A stretch of 64,000 nt of DNA, from NCBI GenBank assembly GCA_046348225.1, contig JAXMEQ010000006.1, positions 1 through 64,000 of the forward strand, given 5' to 3'. The notes below the pieces were generated by a model. That model worked only from the letters and a program-made list of their open reading frames with translations. It was not told the origin of the DNA and searched no databases. Origin of the DNA: JAXMEQ01 sp046348225. Lineage in GTDB: Bacteria; Pseudomonadota; Gammaproteobacteria; Burkholderiales; Burkholderiaceae_C. A program made the translations under genes and the position numbers. Positions 27,998-37,354 of the stretch are shown here, piece after piece; the stretch's first letter is position 1; each line of letters starts with the position of its first letter.

Positions 27998-29067
27998 AGG
28001 GCGGCTTCAAGGGCTGCCAGCAGCTGCGTGTTCTCGTCGGCCGATCCGACGGTCAGGCGCAGGCAGTTGGCCAGCAACGGGTGCATTTTAGAAACGTTCT
28101 TGACCAGCACGCCGCGCGCCTTCAGGCCTTCGAACACCTTGCCGGCATCCGGCACGCGAATCAGGATCATGTTGGCATCGCTGGGCCAGCTTTTCACGCC
28201 GGGCAGCCGCGCCAGCGCCTGCTGCAGCCGCGTGCGCTGGGCACGCAGGTCCTGCGCCTGGGCGGCAAAGGTGCCGGCATGCTCCAGCGCAAAAAGGGCC
28301 GCCTCGCAGTTGAGCACGCTGATGTTGTACGGCGGGCGCACCTTGTCGACCTGCTCGATCAGCGCCTGCGGACCCATCATGTAGCCCAGCCGCACGCCTG
28401 CCAGCCCGAATTTGCTGAGTGTGCGCATCAGCAGCACATGCGGATGCCGCGCCACGCGGTCGATGTAGCTGCGGCTGGCAAAGGGCTGATAGGCCTCGTC
28501 CATCACCACCAGCCCCGGTGCCGCGGCAATGATCTTTTCGATCACCGCATCGTCCCAGAGGTTGGCGGTGGGGTTGTTCGGGTAAGCCAGGTAAACGATG
28601 GTCGGCTGGTGCTTTTCAATGGCGGCCAGCATGGCGGCTTCGTCCAGCTCGAAGTCTGCGGTGAGATCCACACCAATGAATTTGAGCCCCTGGAGCTGGG
28701 CACTCATGGCGTACATCACAAAACCCGGCACGGGCGCCAGGATCGACGCGCCGGGCGTGTCGCAGGCCATGGCCAGCAGCGAGATGAGTTCGTCCGAGCC
28801 ATTGCCAAGCATCAGCGCGAACCCTTCGGGTAGACCGGCATAGCTGGCCAGCGCCGCGCGCAGGTCGTTCAGGCGTTCGCCCGGGTAGCGGTTCAGCGCC
28901 AGCGCGCCGAGGCGCTGCCCCAGATGGGCCTGCAGATCCGGCGGCAGGCGGTGCGGGTTTTCCATCGCATCAAGCTTGAGCAGCCCGGCCGATGGCTGCA
29001 CGGCATAGGCCGCCATGGACTGAACATCCTGGCGGAATACCCGCTGCGCGAGGTCGCCTGCGCTCAT
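27994..29067 (-). CDS. hisC: Histidinol-phosphate aminotransferase
   Basis: HisC transfers an amino group to imidazole acetol phosphate with PLP. The 357-residue fold-type I product has MENPHRLP, the AYPNNPTANLWD segment, the cofactor Asp in VVMDEAYQPF and the Schiff-base lysine in TLSKFGLAGVRLGY. It overlaps both hisD and hisB by 4 bases. Confidence 0.95.
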   Translation of the reverse strand: MSAGDLAQRVFRQDVQSMAAYAVQPSAGLLKLDAMENPHRLPPDLQAHLGQRLGALALNRYPGERLNDLRAALASYAGLPEGFALMLGNGSDELISLLAMACDTPGASILAPVPGFVMYAMSAQLQGLKFIGVDLTADFELDEAAMLAAIEKHQPTIVYLAYPNNPTANLWDDAVIEKIIAAAPGLVVMDEAYQPFASRSYIDRVARHPHVLLMRTLSKFGLAGVRLGYMMGPQALIEQVDKVRPPYNISVLNCEAALFALEHAGTFAAQAQDLRAQRTRLQQALARLPGVKSWPSDANMILIRVPDAGKVFEGLKARGVLVKNVSKMHPLLANCLRLTVGSADENTQLLAALEAAL

Positions 29068-30383
29068 CGCTTCAGCCTCAGTTCGGCCGCCTGCGCATGC
29101 GCCTGCAGACCTTCGCCGTACGCGAGTTCAGCCGCAATGGTGCCAAGCTTCTGGGCCCCGGCCTCGCTCACTTCAATGAGGCTGCTTCGCTTCTGGAAGT
29201 CGTAAACCCCCAGGGGCCCCGAAAAGCGGGCGGTGCCCGAGGTGGGCAGGACATGGTTGGGGCCGGCGCAATAGTCGCCCAGGCTTTCACTGGTGAAAGC
29301 ACCCAGGAAAATGGCGCCGGCGTGGCGCAGCAGCGGCTCCCAGCGGTGCGGGTCGGTGCTGGAGACTTCCAGGTGCTCTGGCGCGATGCGGTTGCTCAGC
29401 TCGCAGGCCTCTTCCATGCTGCGGGTGTGGATCAGGGCGCCGCGGTCGTTCAGGCTTTTGGCGATGATGGCCGCACGCGGCATGGTGGGCAGCAGGCGGT
29501 CGATTTCGGCCTGCACGCGGTCGATGTAGGCGGCATCGGGGCACAGCAGGATGCTCTGCGCCAGTTCGTCGTGCTCCGCTTGGCTGAACAGGTCCATCGC
29601 CACCCAGTCGGGCGGCGTGGTGCCGTCGGCCAGCACCAGGATTTCGCTCGGGCCGGCAATCATGTCGATGCCGACCTGGCCGAAAACCCGGCGCTTGGCG
29701 CTGGCCACATAGGCATTGCCGGGGCCGGTGATCTTGTCCACGCGCGGCACGGTCTCAGTGCCATAGGCCAGCGCCGCCACCGCCTGCGCCCCGCCAATGG
29801 TGAAGGCGCGCGCCACGCCCGCCAGATGGGCGGCGGCCAGCACCAGCAGGTTTTTCTCGCCGTGCGGTGTGGGCACGACCATGATGATTTCACCCACACC
29901 GGCCACGTGCGCCGGGATCACGTTCATCAACACGCTGGACGGGTAAGCCGCCTTCCCGCCGGGCACATAGACGCCCACCCGGTCAATCGGCGTGACTTTT
30001 TGCCCCAGCAAGGAGCCGTCCTCGTCGCGGTAACACCAGCTTTCGCCGCCCGCCTTCTTTTGCGCTTCGTGGTAGCTGCGGATGCGCCGCGCTGCGGCCA
30101 CCAGTGCCGCGCGCTGCGCGTCGGGAATGGCCTCGAAAGCCGCCTTCAGCTCAGCCTGGCCCAGCTCCAGTGCCTGCATGGACGCCACGGCGAGGTGATC
30201 AAACCGGCGGGTGTACTCCAGCACCGCGGCATCACCGCGCCGCTGCACGTCGGCCAGGATGTCCGCCACGCGCTGCTCGATCGCGGCGTCCGTGTCCGCC
30301 GCCCAATGCAGCCGGGCCTTGAAATCCGCCTCGAACGAAGCGGCGGTGGTGACCAGGCGGAGCGGTGCTGCGGTGGATTGCAT
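29064..30383 (-). CDS. hisD: Histidinol dehydrogenase
   Basis: HisD oxidises histidinol to histidine in two NAD-dependent steps with zinc. The 439-residue product has GVYVPGGKAAYPSSVLM, the IAGPSEILVLAD signature and the C-terminal NHVLPTSGTARFSGPLGV zinc region. The start at 30383 (MQSTAAPLRLV) is preferred over ATG 30422, which lies inside hisG. Confidence 0.96.
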   Translation of the reverse strand: MQSTAAPLRLVTTAASFEADFKARLHWAADTDAAIEQRVADILADVQRRGDAAVLEYTRRFDHLAVASMQALELGQAELKAAFEAIPDAQRAALVAAARRIRSYHEAQKKAGGESWCYRDEDGSLLGQKVTPIDRVGVYVPGGKAAYPSSVLMNVIPAHVAGVGEIIMVVPTPHGEKNLLVLAAAHLAGVARAFTIGGAQAVAALAYGTETVPRVDKITGPGNAYVASAKRRVFGQVGIDMIAGPSEILVLADGTTPPDWVAMDLFSQAEHDELAQSILLCPDAAYIDRVQAEIDRLLPTMPRAAIIAKSLNDRGALIHTRSMEEACELSNRIAPEHLEVSSTDPHRWEPLLRHAGAIFLGAFTSESLGDYCAGPNHVLPTSGTARFSGPLGVYDFQKRSSLIEVSEAGAQKLGTIAAELAYGEGLQAHAQAAELRLKR

Positions 30384-30387
30384 GGTG

Positions 30388-31029
30388 TCAGTTCTTGCCG
30401 ATCGCGCCGGCAAAGGCCTCAATGATCTTTCGGATGGGTTCCTGCTTGAGCTTCAGTGCCGCCTGGTTGACCACCAGGCGTGAGCTGATGTCCATGATGC
30501 GCTCAACCTCGACAAGCTGGTTGGCCTTGAGGGTATTGCCGGTGGACACCAGGTCCACGATGGCGTCGGCCAGGCCGGTCAGGGGCGCCAGCTCCATGCT
30601 GCCATAGAGCTTGATCAGGTCCACATGGACGCCCTTGGCGGCAAAGAATTCGCGTGCGATGCCCACGTACTTCGTCGCCACCTTCAGGCGCGAACCCTGC
30701 CGGACTGCAGACGCGTAGTCGAAGTCGGCGCGCACGGCCACGCTGACCCGGCATTTGGCGATCTGCAAGTCCAGCGGCTGGTAAAGGCCCTGGCTGCCAT
30801 GCTCGATCAGGGTGTCCAGCCCGGTCACGCCGAGGTCGGCGCCGCCATACTGCACGTAGGTGGGCACGTCAGACGCACGCACCAGCACCACCCGCACGCC
30901 AGTCTGGTTGGTCGGCAGGATGAGTTTGCGGGACTTCTCGGGATCTTCCAGCACCTCGATGCCAGCGGCCTTCAGCAGCGGCAGCGTTTCGTCAAAGATG
31001 CGTCCCTTGGACAGGGCCAACGTGATCAT
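30388..31029 (-). CDS. hisG: ATP phosphoribosyltransferase, short form
   Basis: HisG makes PR-ATP from ATP and PRPP, the first step. The 213-residue product is the short form lacking the C-terminal regulatory domain; such enzymes need HisZ, which is not encoded in the window. Landmarks are MITLALSKGRIFDETLPLL and the PRPP-binding DAIVDLVSTGNTLKAN. It overlaps murA by 4 bases. Confidence 0.95.
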   Translation of the reverse strand: MITLALSKGRIFDETLPLLKAAGIEVLEDPEKSRKLILPTNQTGVRVVLVRASDVPTYVQYGGADLGVTGLDTLIEHGSQGLYQPLDLQIAKCRVSVAVRADFDYASAVRQGSRLKVATKYVGIAREFFAAKGVHVDLIKLYGSMELAPLTGLADAIVDLVSTGNTLKANQLVEVERIMDISSRLVVNQAALKLKQEPIRKIIEAFAGAIGKN

Positions 31030-32291
31030 CTGATTCTTTCAATGTCCGCGCCGATGCCGCGCAGCTTGGCTTCCATCTGGTCGTAGCCCCGGTCCAGGTG
31101 GTAGATGCGGTCTATCACCGTCTCACCCTGCGCCACCAGGCCGGCAATCACGAGGCTGGCCGAGGCGCGCAGGTCGGTTGCCATCACGGTGGCGCCAGAC
31201 AGCTTGTCAACGCCCTCGATCACGGCCACCTTGCCGTCGGTCTGGATCTTCGCACCCAGGCGGACCATCTCGTTGACATGCATGAATCGGTTCTCAAAGA
31301 TGGTTTCGGTCACTTTCGACGCACCTTCGGCAATTACGTTGAGCGCCATGAACTGGGCCTGCATGTCGGTCGGGAAACCGGGGTATTCGGTGGTGCGGAA
31401 CGACTGGGCCTTGAGCCGCCCCTGGGCTTTCACGCGGATGCCGTCCGGTGCCGCCTCGACCGTGGCACCCGCCTCGCGCAGCTTCTCGATGACGGCGTCC
31501 AGGTGGTCGGCCCGCCCGTGGCGCAGGAAGACGTCACCGCCGGCGGCTGCCACGGCACACAGGAAGGTACCGGCTTCAATCCGGTCTGCCACCACCTGAT
31601 GGGTGCAGCCGTGCAACCGCTCCACCCCCTGCACGCGGATACGGCTGCTGCCGTGCCCTTCGATCTTTGCGCCCATCTTGATGAGCATTTCCGCCAGGTC
31701 GGGGATTTCGGGCTCCTGCGCTGCATTTTCCAGCACAGTCTCGCCCTCCGCCAGGGCGGCAGCCATGAGGAAATTCTCGGTCCCGGTGACGGTGACCATG
31801 TCGGTGGTGATCCTGGCGCCCTTGAGCCGGCTGCGGCCCTTGGGCAGCTTGGCGATCATGTAGCCATGTTCCACCACAATCTCGGCACCCATGGCCTGCA
31901 GGCCCTTGATGTGCTGATCCACCGGCCGGGAACCAATGGCGCAGCCCCCGGGCAGGGACACCGTGGCCTCGCCAAAGCGTGCCAGAAGCGGGCCCAGTGC
32001 CAGCACCGACGCGCGCATCGTCTTGACGAGCTCGTAGGGCGCCTCCGGCGAGCTGAGCGCACTGGCGTCAATCCTCACCGTCCCGTCATCGGAGCGGTCG
32101 GCGCCCACGCCCATGTTGCGGATGAGCTTGAGCATGGTGGCCACATCCTGCAGCCGCGGCACGTTCGTCAGCGTGACCGGGTCGGCCGTCAGCAAGGCGG
32201 CGCAGAGTTCAGGCAGTGCCGCATTCTTGGCCCCCGATATCCGCACCTCGCCGTGGAGCGCGCGCCCCCCGCGAATCAACAGCTTGTCCAT
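31026..32291 (-). CDS. murA: UDP-N-acetylglucosamine 1-carboxyvinyltransferase
   Basis: MurA adds enolpyruvate to UDP-GlcNAc, the first step of peptidoglycan synthesis. The 421-residue product has ISGAKNAALPELCAALL and the active-site Cys117 in PGGCAIGSRPVDQH, the residue attacked by fosfomycin. It sits between ibaG and hisG, an arrangement shared by many proteobacteria for mla–ibaG–murA. Confidence 0.97.
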   Translation of the reverse strand: MDKLLIRGGRALHGEVRISGAKNAALPELCAALLTADPVTLTNVPRLQDVATMLKLIRNMGVGADRSDDGTVRIDASALSSPEAPYELVKTMRASVLALGPLLARFGEATVSLPGGCAIGSRPVDQHIKGLQAMGAEIVVEHGYMIAKLPKGRSRLKGARITTDMVTVTGTENFLMAAALAEGETVLENAAQEPEIPDLAEMLIKMGAKIEGHGSSRIRVQGVERLHGCTHQVVADRIEAGTFLCAVAAAGGDVFLRHGRADHLDAVIEKLREAGATVEAAPDGIRVKAQGRLKAQSFRTTEYPGFPTDMQAQFMALNVIAEGASKVTETIFENRFMHVNEMVRLGAKIQTDGKVAVIEGVDKLSGATVMATDLRASASLVIAGLVAQGETVIDRIYHLDRGYDQMEAKLRGIGADIERIR

Positions 32292-32297
32292 TTGAGA

Positions 32298-32537
32298 TCA
32301 GTGGTGTGCCGACCATTCGGCCGGCGTGTAGGTCTTCATTGACAAGGCATGAACCTCGTCCGTGTGCATTTTCGCACCGAGCGTGGCGTAAACCCGCTGG
32401 TGCCGCTGGATCAGGCGCTTGCCCTCGAAATCTGCCGACACGATGGTGGCATACCAGTGCCGGCCATCGCCTTCCAGCGCGATGTGCTCACACGGCAGCC
32501 CGGCGGCGATGATGGACTTGAGTTCGTCAGCAGTCAT
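32298..32537 (-). CDS. BolA/IbaG family protein
   Basis: The 79-residue product has the BolA fold with a conserved C-terminal His region (KRLIQRHQRVYATLG). IbaG-type proteins partner with monothiol glutaredoxins in iron–sulfur handling. Its position directly before murA is the same as ibaG in E. coli. Confidence 0.9.
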   Translation of the reverse strand: MTADELKSIIAAGLPCEHIALEGDGRHWYATIVSADFEGKRLIQRHQRVYATLGAKMHTDEVHALSMKTYTPAEWSAHH

Positions 32538-32540
32538 GGT

Positions 32541-33296
32541 TCAGCCCCGGATCTTGTAGCCAATGCGCAGCAGATGCACGGCAATGGCGCTCACCACGGC
32601 AAACGCCGTCCCGACGATGGCCAGGCTGAGCCATGGCGACACATCACTCACGCCGAAGAAGCCGTACCGGAAACCGTCAATCATGTAGAAGAACGGGTTG
32701 AGGTGGCTCACACCCTGCCAGAAGGCGGGCAGTGAATGAATCGAGTAGAAAACCCCCGACAGGAATGTCATGGGCATGATGATGAAGTTCTGGAACGCCG
32801 CCATCTGGTCAAACTTTTCGGCCCAGAGCCCCGCAATCACGCCCAGCGTCCCCAGAATGGCGGCACCCAGCACCGCGAAGATGATGATCCAGGCTGGCGC
32901 CACGAAACTCAGCTTGGTGAAGAACGCCGTCACCACGAAAACACCCGCGCCGACCGCCAGGCCGCGTGCCACCGAAGACCCGACATAGGCAAAGAACCAG
33001 CTCCAGTGCGACAGGGGTGTCAGCAACACAAACACCAGGCTGCCCATGATCTTGCTCTGGATCAGCGACGACGAACTGTTGGCAAACGCGTTTTGCAGCA
33101 CGCTCATCATGACAAGGCCCGGCACCAGGAATGCCGTGTAGCTCACCGTGTCGTAGACCTTGACTCGGTCTTCCAGCACGTGGCCGAAGATCAGGAGGTA
33201 CAGCATGGCCGTGAGGACGGGCGCAGCGACCGTCTGGAAACTGACTTTCCAGAAGCGCAGCACTTCCTTGTAGAACAGGGTTTGCCAGCCTGTCAC
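32541..33296 (-). CDS. ABC-2 type exporter permease
   Basis: The 251-residue product has six membrane helices and the ABC-2 signature region (the FLSGVFYSIHSLPAFW loop before the last helices). It pairs with the ATPase encoded just upstream (4-base overlap) and resembles the YadH/DrrB group. Substrate unknown. The pair is inserted between mlaB and ibaG, which are adjacent in E. coli. Confidence 0.9.
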   Translation of the reverse strand: MTGWQTLFYKEVLRFWKVSFQTVAAPVLTAMLYLLIFGHVLEDRVKVYDTVSYTAFLVPGLVMMSVLQNAFANSSSSLIQSKIMGSLVFVLLTPLSHWSWFFAYVGSSVARGLAVGAGVFVVTAFFTKLSFVAPAWIIIFAVLGAAILGTLGVIAGLWAEKFDQMAAFQNFIIMPMTFLSGVFYSIHSLPAFWQGVSHLNPFFYMIDGFRYGFFGVSDVSPWLSLAIVGTAFAVVSAIAVHLLRIGYKIRG

Positions 33297-34213
33297 GTCT
33301 GTGCTCCGGTGGCTTCGCCAGACATGACGTCCAGGAAGACGTCTTCAAGATCCGCCTTGCGGATCTCCACATCTTCGGCCTGCAGGCCGGCTTCCCGTAC
33401 CGCCGCGAGGTACTGCTCGATTTCGTGGGCGTTGTGCGCCGGAAACTGCACAATGCGCCCGGTGACGCGCGCCCTGGACGCCAGCGCCTTCGGCAACTCG
33501 GCATCGAGTTTGAAGCGAAGCACGTTGCTGGAGGCGTTCTTCAGCAGCACACTGGTACGCTCCAGCGCCACCACCCGGCCCTGCTTGAGCATGGCGATTC
33601 GGCTGCACAAGGCTTCAGCCTCTTCGAGGTAGTGCGTGGTCAGCAGGACCGTATGCCCCTGTTTGTTGAGTTTTGCAATGAATTGCCAGAGCGTCTGGCG
33701 CAATTCCACGTCGACACCTGCTGTCGGCTCATCCAGCACGATCACGGGCGGCTTGTGCACCAGCGCCTGGGCGACCAGAACCCGGCGCTTCATGCCGCCC
33801 GAGAGCTGCCGCATATTGGCATTCGCCTTGTCCGAAAGGCCAAGACTTTCCAGCAACTCGTCGATCCAGGCGTCGTTGTGGCGTACACCGAAATACCCAG
33901 ACTGGATCCGCAACGCTTCCCGTACATTGAAGAACGGATCGAACACCAGTTCTTGCGGCACCACGCCAAGCTGGCGGCGTGCCTGCGCATAGTCTGCTGC
34001 CACGTCGTGGCCCAGTACGGTCACCGTGCCGCCAGTGGCTCGCGACAGACCGGCCAGGATGCTGATCAGCGTCGTCTTGCCTGCGCCGTTGGGGCCCAGC
34101 AACCCGAAAAATTCACCCTGCTCGATGTCAAAGCTCACGCCATCCAGGGCCTTCAGGGGACCCCGGGCGGATGCATAGGTTTTGGAGACAGACTCGAACG
34201 AAATCGCGGACAT
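33293..34213 (-). CDS. ABC exporter ATP-binding protein
   Basis: The 306-residue product has Walker A GPNGAGKTT, the Q-loop LGVVPQEL, signature LSGGMKRR, Walker B VIVLDEPTAGVD and the H-loop TTHYLEEAE. It resembles YadG/DrrA ATPases. The start at 34213 (MSAISFESVSKTY) is preferred over ATG 34246. It forms an exporter with the permease downstream. Confidence 0.93.
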   Translation of the reverse strand: MSAISFESVSKTYASARGPLKALDGVSFDIEQGEFFGLLGPNGAGKTTLISILAGLSRATGGTVTVLGHDVAADYAQARRQLGVVPQELVFDPFFNVREALRIQSGYFGVRHNDAWIDELLESLGLSDKANANMRQLSGGMKRRVLVAQALVHKPPVIVLDEPTAGVDVELRQTLWQFIAKLNKQGHTVLLTTHYLEEAEALCSRIAMLKQGRVVALERTSVLLKNASSNVLRFKLDAELPKALASRARVTGRIVQFPAHNAHEIEQYLAAVREAGLQAEDVEIRKADLEDVFLDVMSGEATGAQT

Positions 34214-34275
34214 GGGAGCCCTCGATTCTAAGTCGTCCGCCTGCACAGTGCTGGCGCCAGGCCAGCGCGGCCTCC

Positions 34276-34557
34276 TCAGGCTGGCTCTGGCAACAGGTCA
34301 GCAATGCCGTAAAGGGCAGCCAGTGCACGCAGGCGCGTGGGCAGGGCCTTGACGGCAAATGTCTTGTGACGAACGAGCGCGGCGCGCCTGCATTCCAGCA
34401 GTACAGCCAGCGCGGATGAATCGAAATGCTCCAGGGCAACGGCATCGATGAGCACATCCGGGCCCGCTTCGGCATCTAGTGCCTGCACCAGCATCCGCGC
34501 AGAGGCTGTCGCCTGCGCATGGGTCAGATCGGCGGGCAGCACCAGCACGGTGGTCAC
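34276..34557 (-). CDS. mlaB: STAS-domain protein MlaB
   Basis: MlaB is the cytoplasmic STAS subunit of the MlaFEDB lipid transporter. The 93-residue product has the STAS pattern LIDAVALEHFDSSALAVLLE. The start is a GTG at 34557 that overlaps the mlaC stop (GTGA). Confidence 0.85.
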   Translation of the reverse strand: MTTVLVLPADLTHAQATASARMLVQALDAEAGPDVLIDAVALEHFDSSALAVLLECRRAALVRHKTFAVKALPTRLRALAALYGIADLLPEPA

Positions 34558-35195
34558 CCCTTCTTGGCGAGGTTGCTCTTGTTGCGCGCGGCCAGTGAGG
34601 CGATCAGGCCATCGAGTCCCTTGGCGTTGATTTCCTGGGCAAACTGGCTCCGGTAGGTCTCCATGAGCCAGACCCCCAGCACATTCAGGTTGTAAATCTT
34701 CCAGCCAGCGCCATCGCCGGGCGTCTTCTCGAGCCGATATTCCAGCTGGATCGGATCTCCACGACCGCGGATTTCCGTGCGCACCACCAGTTCCGTGTCG
34801 GCCGCGTCGGCGCGCAACGGCTTGACCGAAATCGTCTGGTCATTGACCTGGGCCAGCGCACCGGCATAGGTACGCACCAGAAGGGTCTTGAATTCGTCCT
34901 GCAGAAGTTTTTTCTGCTCCGGTGTCGCTTGTCGCCACGCCGGTCCGACCGCAGACGCCGTCATCCGCTGGAAATTTACGTGCGGCATGATTTTGCTGTC
35001 CACCAGCGCAATGATGCGGTTGATGTCACCGGACTGAACGGTTTTGTCGTTCTTGACGGCCCCGAGCACGTCGTCAGACAGGCGCTTGATGAGCGTATCA
35101 GGCGCTTCATCGGCAGCATGCACAGCAGGTGCCAGCCCGAAGCTGGCCACCGCCAGCAGGAAGGCCACGATGCGGCCCGCAAAACGTCGGTTCAT
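34554..35195 (-). CDS. mlaC: Periplasmic phospholipid-binding protein MlaC
   Basis: MlaC shuttles phospholipid between the outer-membrane MlaA complex and the inner-membrane MlaFEDB complex. The 213-residue product has a signal peptide cut after VHA (about residue 27) and the family segment VLGVWLMETYRSQFAQEI near the C-terminus. The gene lies 116 bases after mlaA, the only sizeable gap in this part of the operon. Confidence 0.92.
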   Translation of the reverse strand: MNRRFAGRIVAFLLAVASFGLAPAVHAADEAPDTLIKRLSDDVLGAVKNDKTVQSGDINRIIALVDSKIMPHVNFQRMTASAVGPAWRQATPEQKKLLQDEFKTLLVRTYAGALAQVNDQTISVKPLRADAADTELVVRTEIRGRGDPIQLEYRLEKTPGDGAGWKIYNLNVLGVWLMETYRSQFAQEINAKGLDGLIASLAARNKSNLAKKG

Positions 35196-35311
35196 GATTC
35201 CCTTTCAATGGCGGGGCCCGCCCGCCGCAATAAGTTCGACCCATGCGCCAGACCACTGGTTCCGGCGTTCGCGTCCGCCAGTCAGCCGCGTTTGCAACAG
35301 TGTGCAACCAC

Positions 35312-36076
35312 TCACTTGCCGACGGATGCCGGCTCGGGCTGCTCGCCTGCATCCGGCTCGTTGCCGTCAAAAATTTCGGCCCGCCGTCGCTGCAGGTAGA
35401 TGTCTCGCGTGAAGGTGTATTTGTCCAGCGCCGCCTCGTCAAGCACCGCCCCGGCACGCAGCAGGTTGGACCTGGCATCCACCGCCGGCAATACATAAAG
35501 GGCGTTGCGCGAAGCCGACGGATCAACGTGGCTGGCCGGGTCGCCCTGCCGGTCCAGGGTCAGCGCCAGTGTGTCCCGCAGGGTGGACGGACCCAGCAGG
35601 GGCAGAACAATGTACGGCCCTGTGGGAACGCCCCACCGGCCCAGGGTCTGGCCGAAATCCTCCCTGTGCCTGTCAATGTTGAGCTCACTGGCAATGTCGA
35701 GAATGCCGCCCAGTCCGAAGAACGTGTTGACATTGACGCGCATGAAGTTTTCCGCCGCATTGCGGAACTTGAACTGGAGCGCGCTGTTCACGAACGACCA
35801 GACGTCCGAGAGGTTGCCGAAGAAGTTGCTGATGCCCGTGCGCACCAGCGGCGGAGTCGCCTGCTTGTAAGCGGTGGCCACCGGCTTGAGAACGGCCGCA
35901 TCGACAGACTCGTTGAACTGGGAAACGTTACGGTTGAACGGCTCGAACGGATCGCGTGCGGTGGCGCCGGGCCCGGAGGCGCAACCGGACATCACGGCCG
36001 CCATCAGGGTCAGCATGAGCCACCGCGCCAGCCGTTCAGGGCGCCATTGCAGAAGGACCGTCGTGGAGATCGTCAT
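35312..36076 (-). CDS. mlaA: Outer-membrane lipoprotein MlaA (VacJ)
   Basis: MlaA removes misplaced phospholipid from the outer leaflet. The 254-residue product has a lipoprotein signal with lipobox MSGC around residue 31, then DPFEPFNRNVSQFN, the family hallmark, and GVPTGPYIVLPLLGPSTLRD. The start overlaps the mlaD stop (ATGA). Having mlaA in the same operon as mlaFED differs from E. coli, where it is separate. Confidence 0.94.
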   Translation of the reverse strand: MTISTTVLLQWRPERLARWLMLTLMAAVMSGCASGPGATARDPFEPFNRNVSQFNESVDAAVLKPVATAYKQATPPLVRTGISNFFGNLSDVWSFVNSALQFKFRNAAENFMRVNVNTFFGLGGILDIASELNIDRHREDFGQTLGRWGVPTGPYIVLPLLGPSTLRDTLALTLDRQGDPASHVDPSASRNALYVLPAVDARSNLLRAGAVLDEAALDKYTFTRDIYLQRRRAEIFDGNEPDAGEQPEPASVGK

Positions 36077-36561
36077 TTTTTGGGAGGCGCGGCGGGCGCC
36101 GGTTTTCCGTCTTCGGCCTTGCTGTACAGGAATTGACCGATCAGGTTTTCCAGGACCACAGCAGATTGGGTAGCACCAATGGTATCGCCAGGTGCAAGAT
36201 TTTTCTCGTCGGCCCCGGGTTCAACCCCTACATACTGCTCACCCAGCAGGCCGCTGGTCAGGATTTTCAGGGAGCTGTCCTTGGGAAACTGGTAACGGCT
36301 CTCCACCGTCAACGTCACCCGCGCCTGAAATGTCTTTTCATCCAGGGTAATCGACTCCACCCGACCGACCACCACGCCTGCGCTCTTGACAGCGGCGCGT
36401 GGCTTGAGACCGCCCACGTTGTCAAACTTGGCCAGCACGCGGTACTCCGGCTGGAAACTCAGGTTGAGAAGGTTGGCGGATTTCAGCGCCAGAAACAGGA
36501 TTGCCCCGAAGCCGACGAGGACAAACAGGCCAACCCACACATCATTTTTGGAACGCTGCAC
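36073..36561 (-). CDS. mlaD: MCE-domain protein MlaD
   Basis: The 162-residue product has one N-terminal membrane helix (WVGLFVLVGFGAILFLALKSA) and an MCE domain (GLKPRAAVKSAGVVVGRVESI…LLGEQYVGVEPG). MlaD hexamers form the periplasmic lipid channel of MlaFEDB. It lies 10 bases after mlaE. Confidence 0.95.
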   Translation of the reverse strand: MQRSKNDVWVGLFVLVGFGAILFLALKSANLLNLSFQPEYRVLAKFDNVGGLKPRAAVKSAGVVVGRVESITLDEKTFQARVTLTVESRYQFPKDSSLKILTSGLLGEQYVGVEPGADEKNLAPGDTIGATQSAVVLENLIGQFLYSKAEDGKPAPAAPPKK

Positions 36562-36571
36562 AGGTACTCTC

Positions 36572-37354
36572 CTAAATGCTGAACATCATCACGGTCAGGA
36601 TGAAATCGAGCCCGAGGACGGACAGGGACGAAATCACCACCGTGCGGGTCGTCGCGCTGGACACCCCTTCCGGCGTGGGCTGGGCCTCAAAACCCTGCAG
36701 GAGCGCCACAAATGTCACCGCTACACCAAACACGAAACTCTTGATGAAGCCGTTGCCGACGTCTTTCCAGACGTCCACACCACCCTGCATCTGGCTCCAG
36801 AACGCGCCCGCGTCAACACCAATCAACAGAACGCCCACAACGTAACCGCCCATGACCCCCACTGCACTGAACACGGCGGCCAGCAGTGGCATGGCAATCA
36901 CCCCGCCCCAGAAACGCGGGGCCAGAATCCGGCTGACGGGATCAACCGCCATCATTTCCATGGCCGTGATCTGCTCGCCGGCACGCATCAGGCCAATTTC
37001 TGCCGTGAGCGACGCACCGGCACGCCCGGCAAACAACAACGCGGTGATGACGGGTCCCAGTTCGCGCACCAGACTGAGCGCGACGAGCAAACCCAGCGCT
37101 TCGGACGAACCGTAGCGCTGGAGCGTGTAGTACCCCTGCAAGCCGAGCACAAAACCCACAAACAGGCCGGACACCGTGATGATCGCCAGCGAGTAATTGC
37201 CCAGGAAATGGATCTGGTCACGGATCAGGCCAAAACGCCGGAAGCTGGACCCGCCCAGCACTGTCAAACGCCACAGCAAGCGGGCGCCGTGCCCCCAGTT
37301 GGCAAGCGTCTTGCGGGTCTGGAAGCCGACGTCTGACGGTTTGTACCAGGTCAC
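36572..37354 (-). CDS. mlaE: Lipid ABC transporter permease MlaE
   Basis: The 260-residue product is the MlaE/YrbE permease with five to six membrane helices. Characteristic segments are ELGPVITALLFAGRAGASLTAEIG and EQITAMEMMAVDP. The start overlaps the mlaF stop by 4 bases. Confidence 0.95.
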   Translation of the reverse strand: MTWYKPSDVGFQTRKTLANWGHGARLLWRLTVLGGSSFRRFGLIRDQIHFLGNYSLAIITVSGLFVGFVLGLQGYYTLQRYGSSEALGLLVALSLVRELGPVITALLFAGRAGASLTAEIGLMRAGEQITAMEMMAVDPVSRILAPRFWGGVIAMPLLAAVFSAVGVMGGYVVGVLLIGVDAGAFWSQMQGGVDVWKDVGNGFIKSFVFGVAVTFVALLQGFEAQPTPEGVSSATTRTVVISSLSVLGLDFILTVMMFSI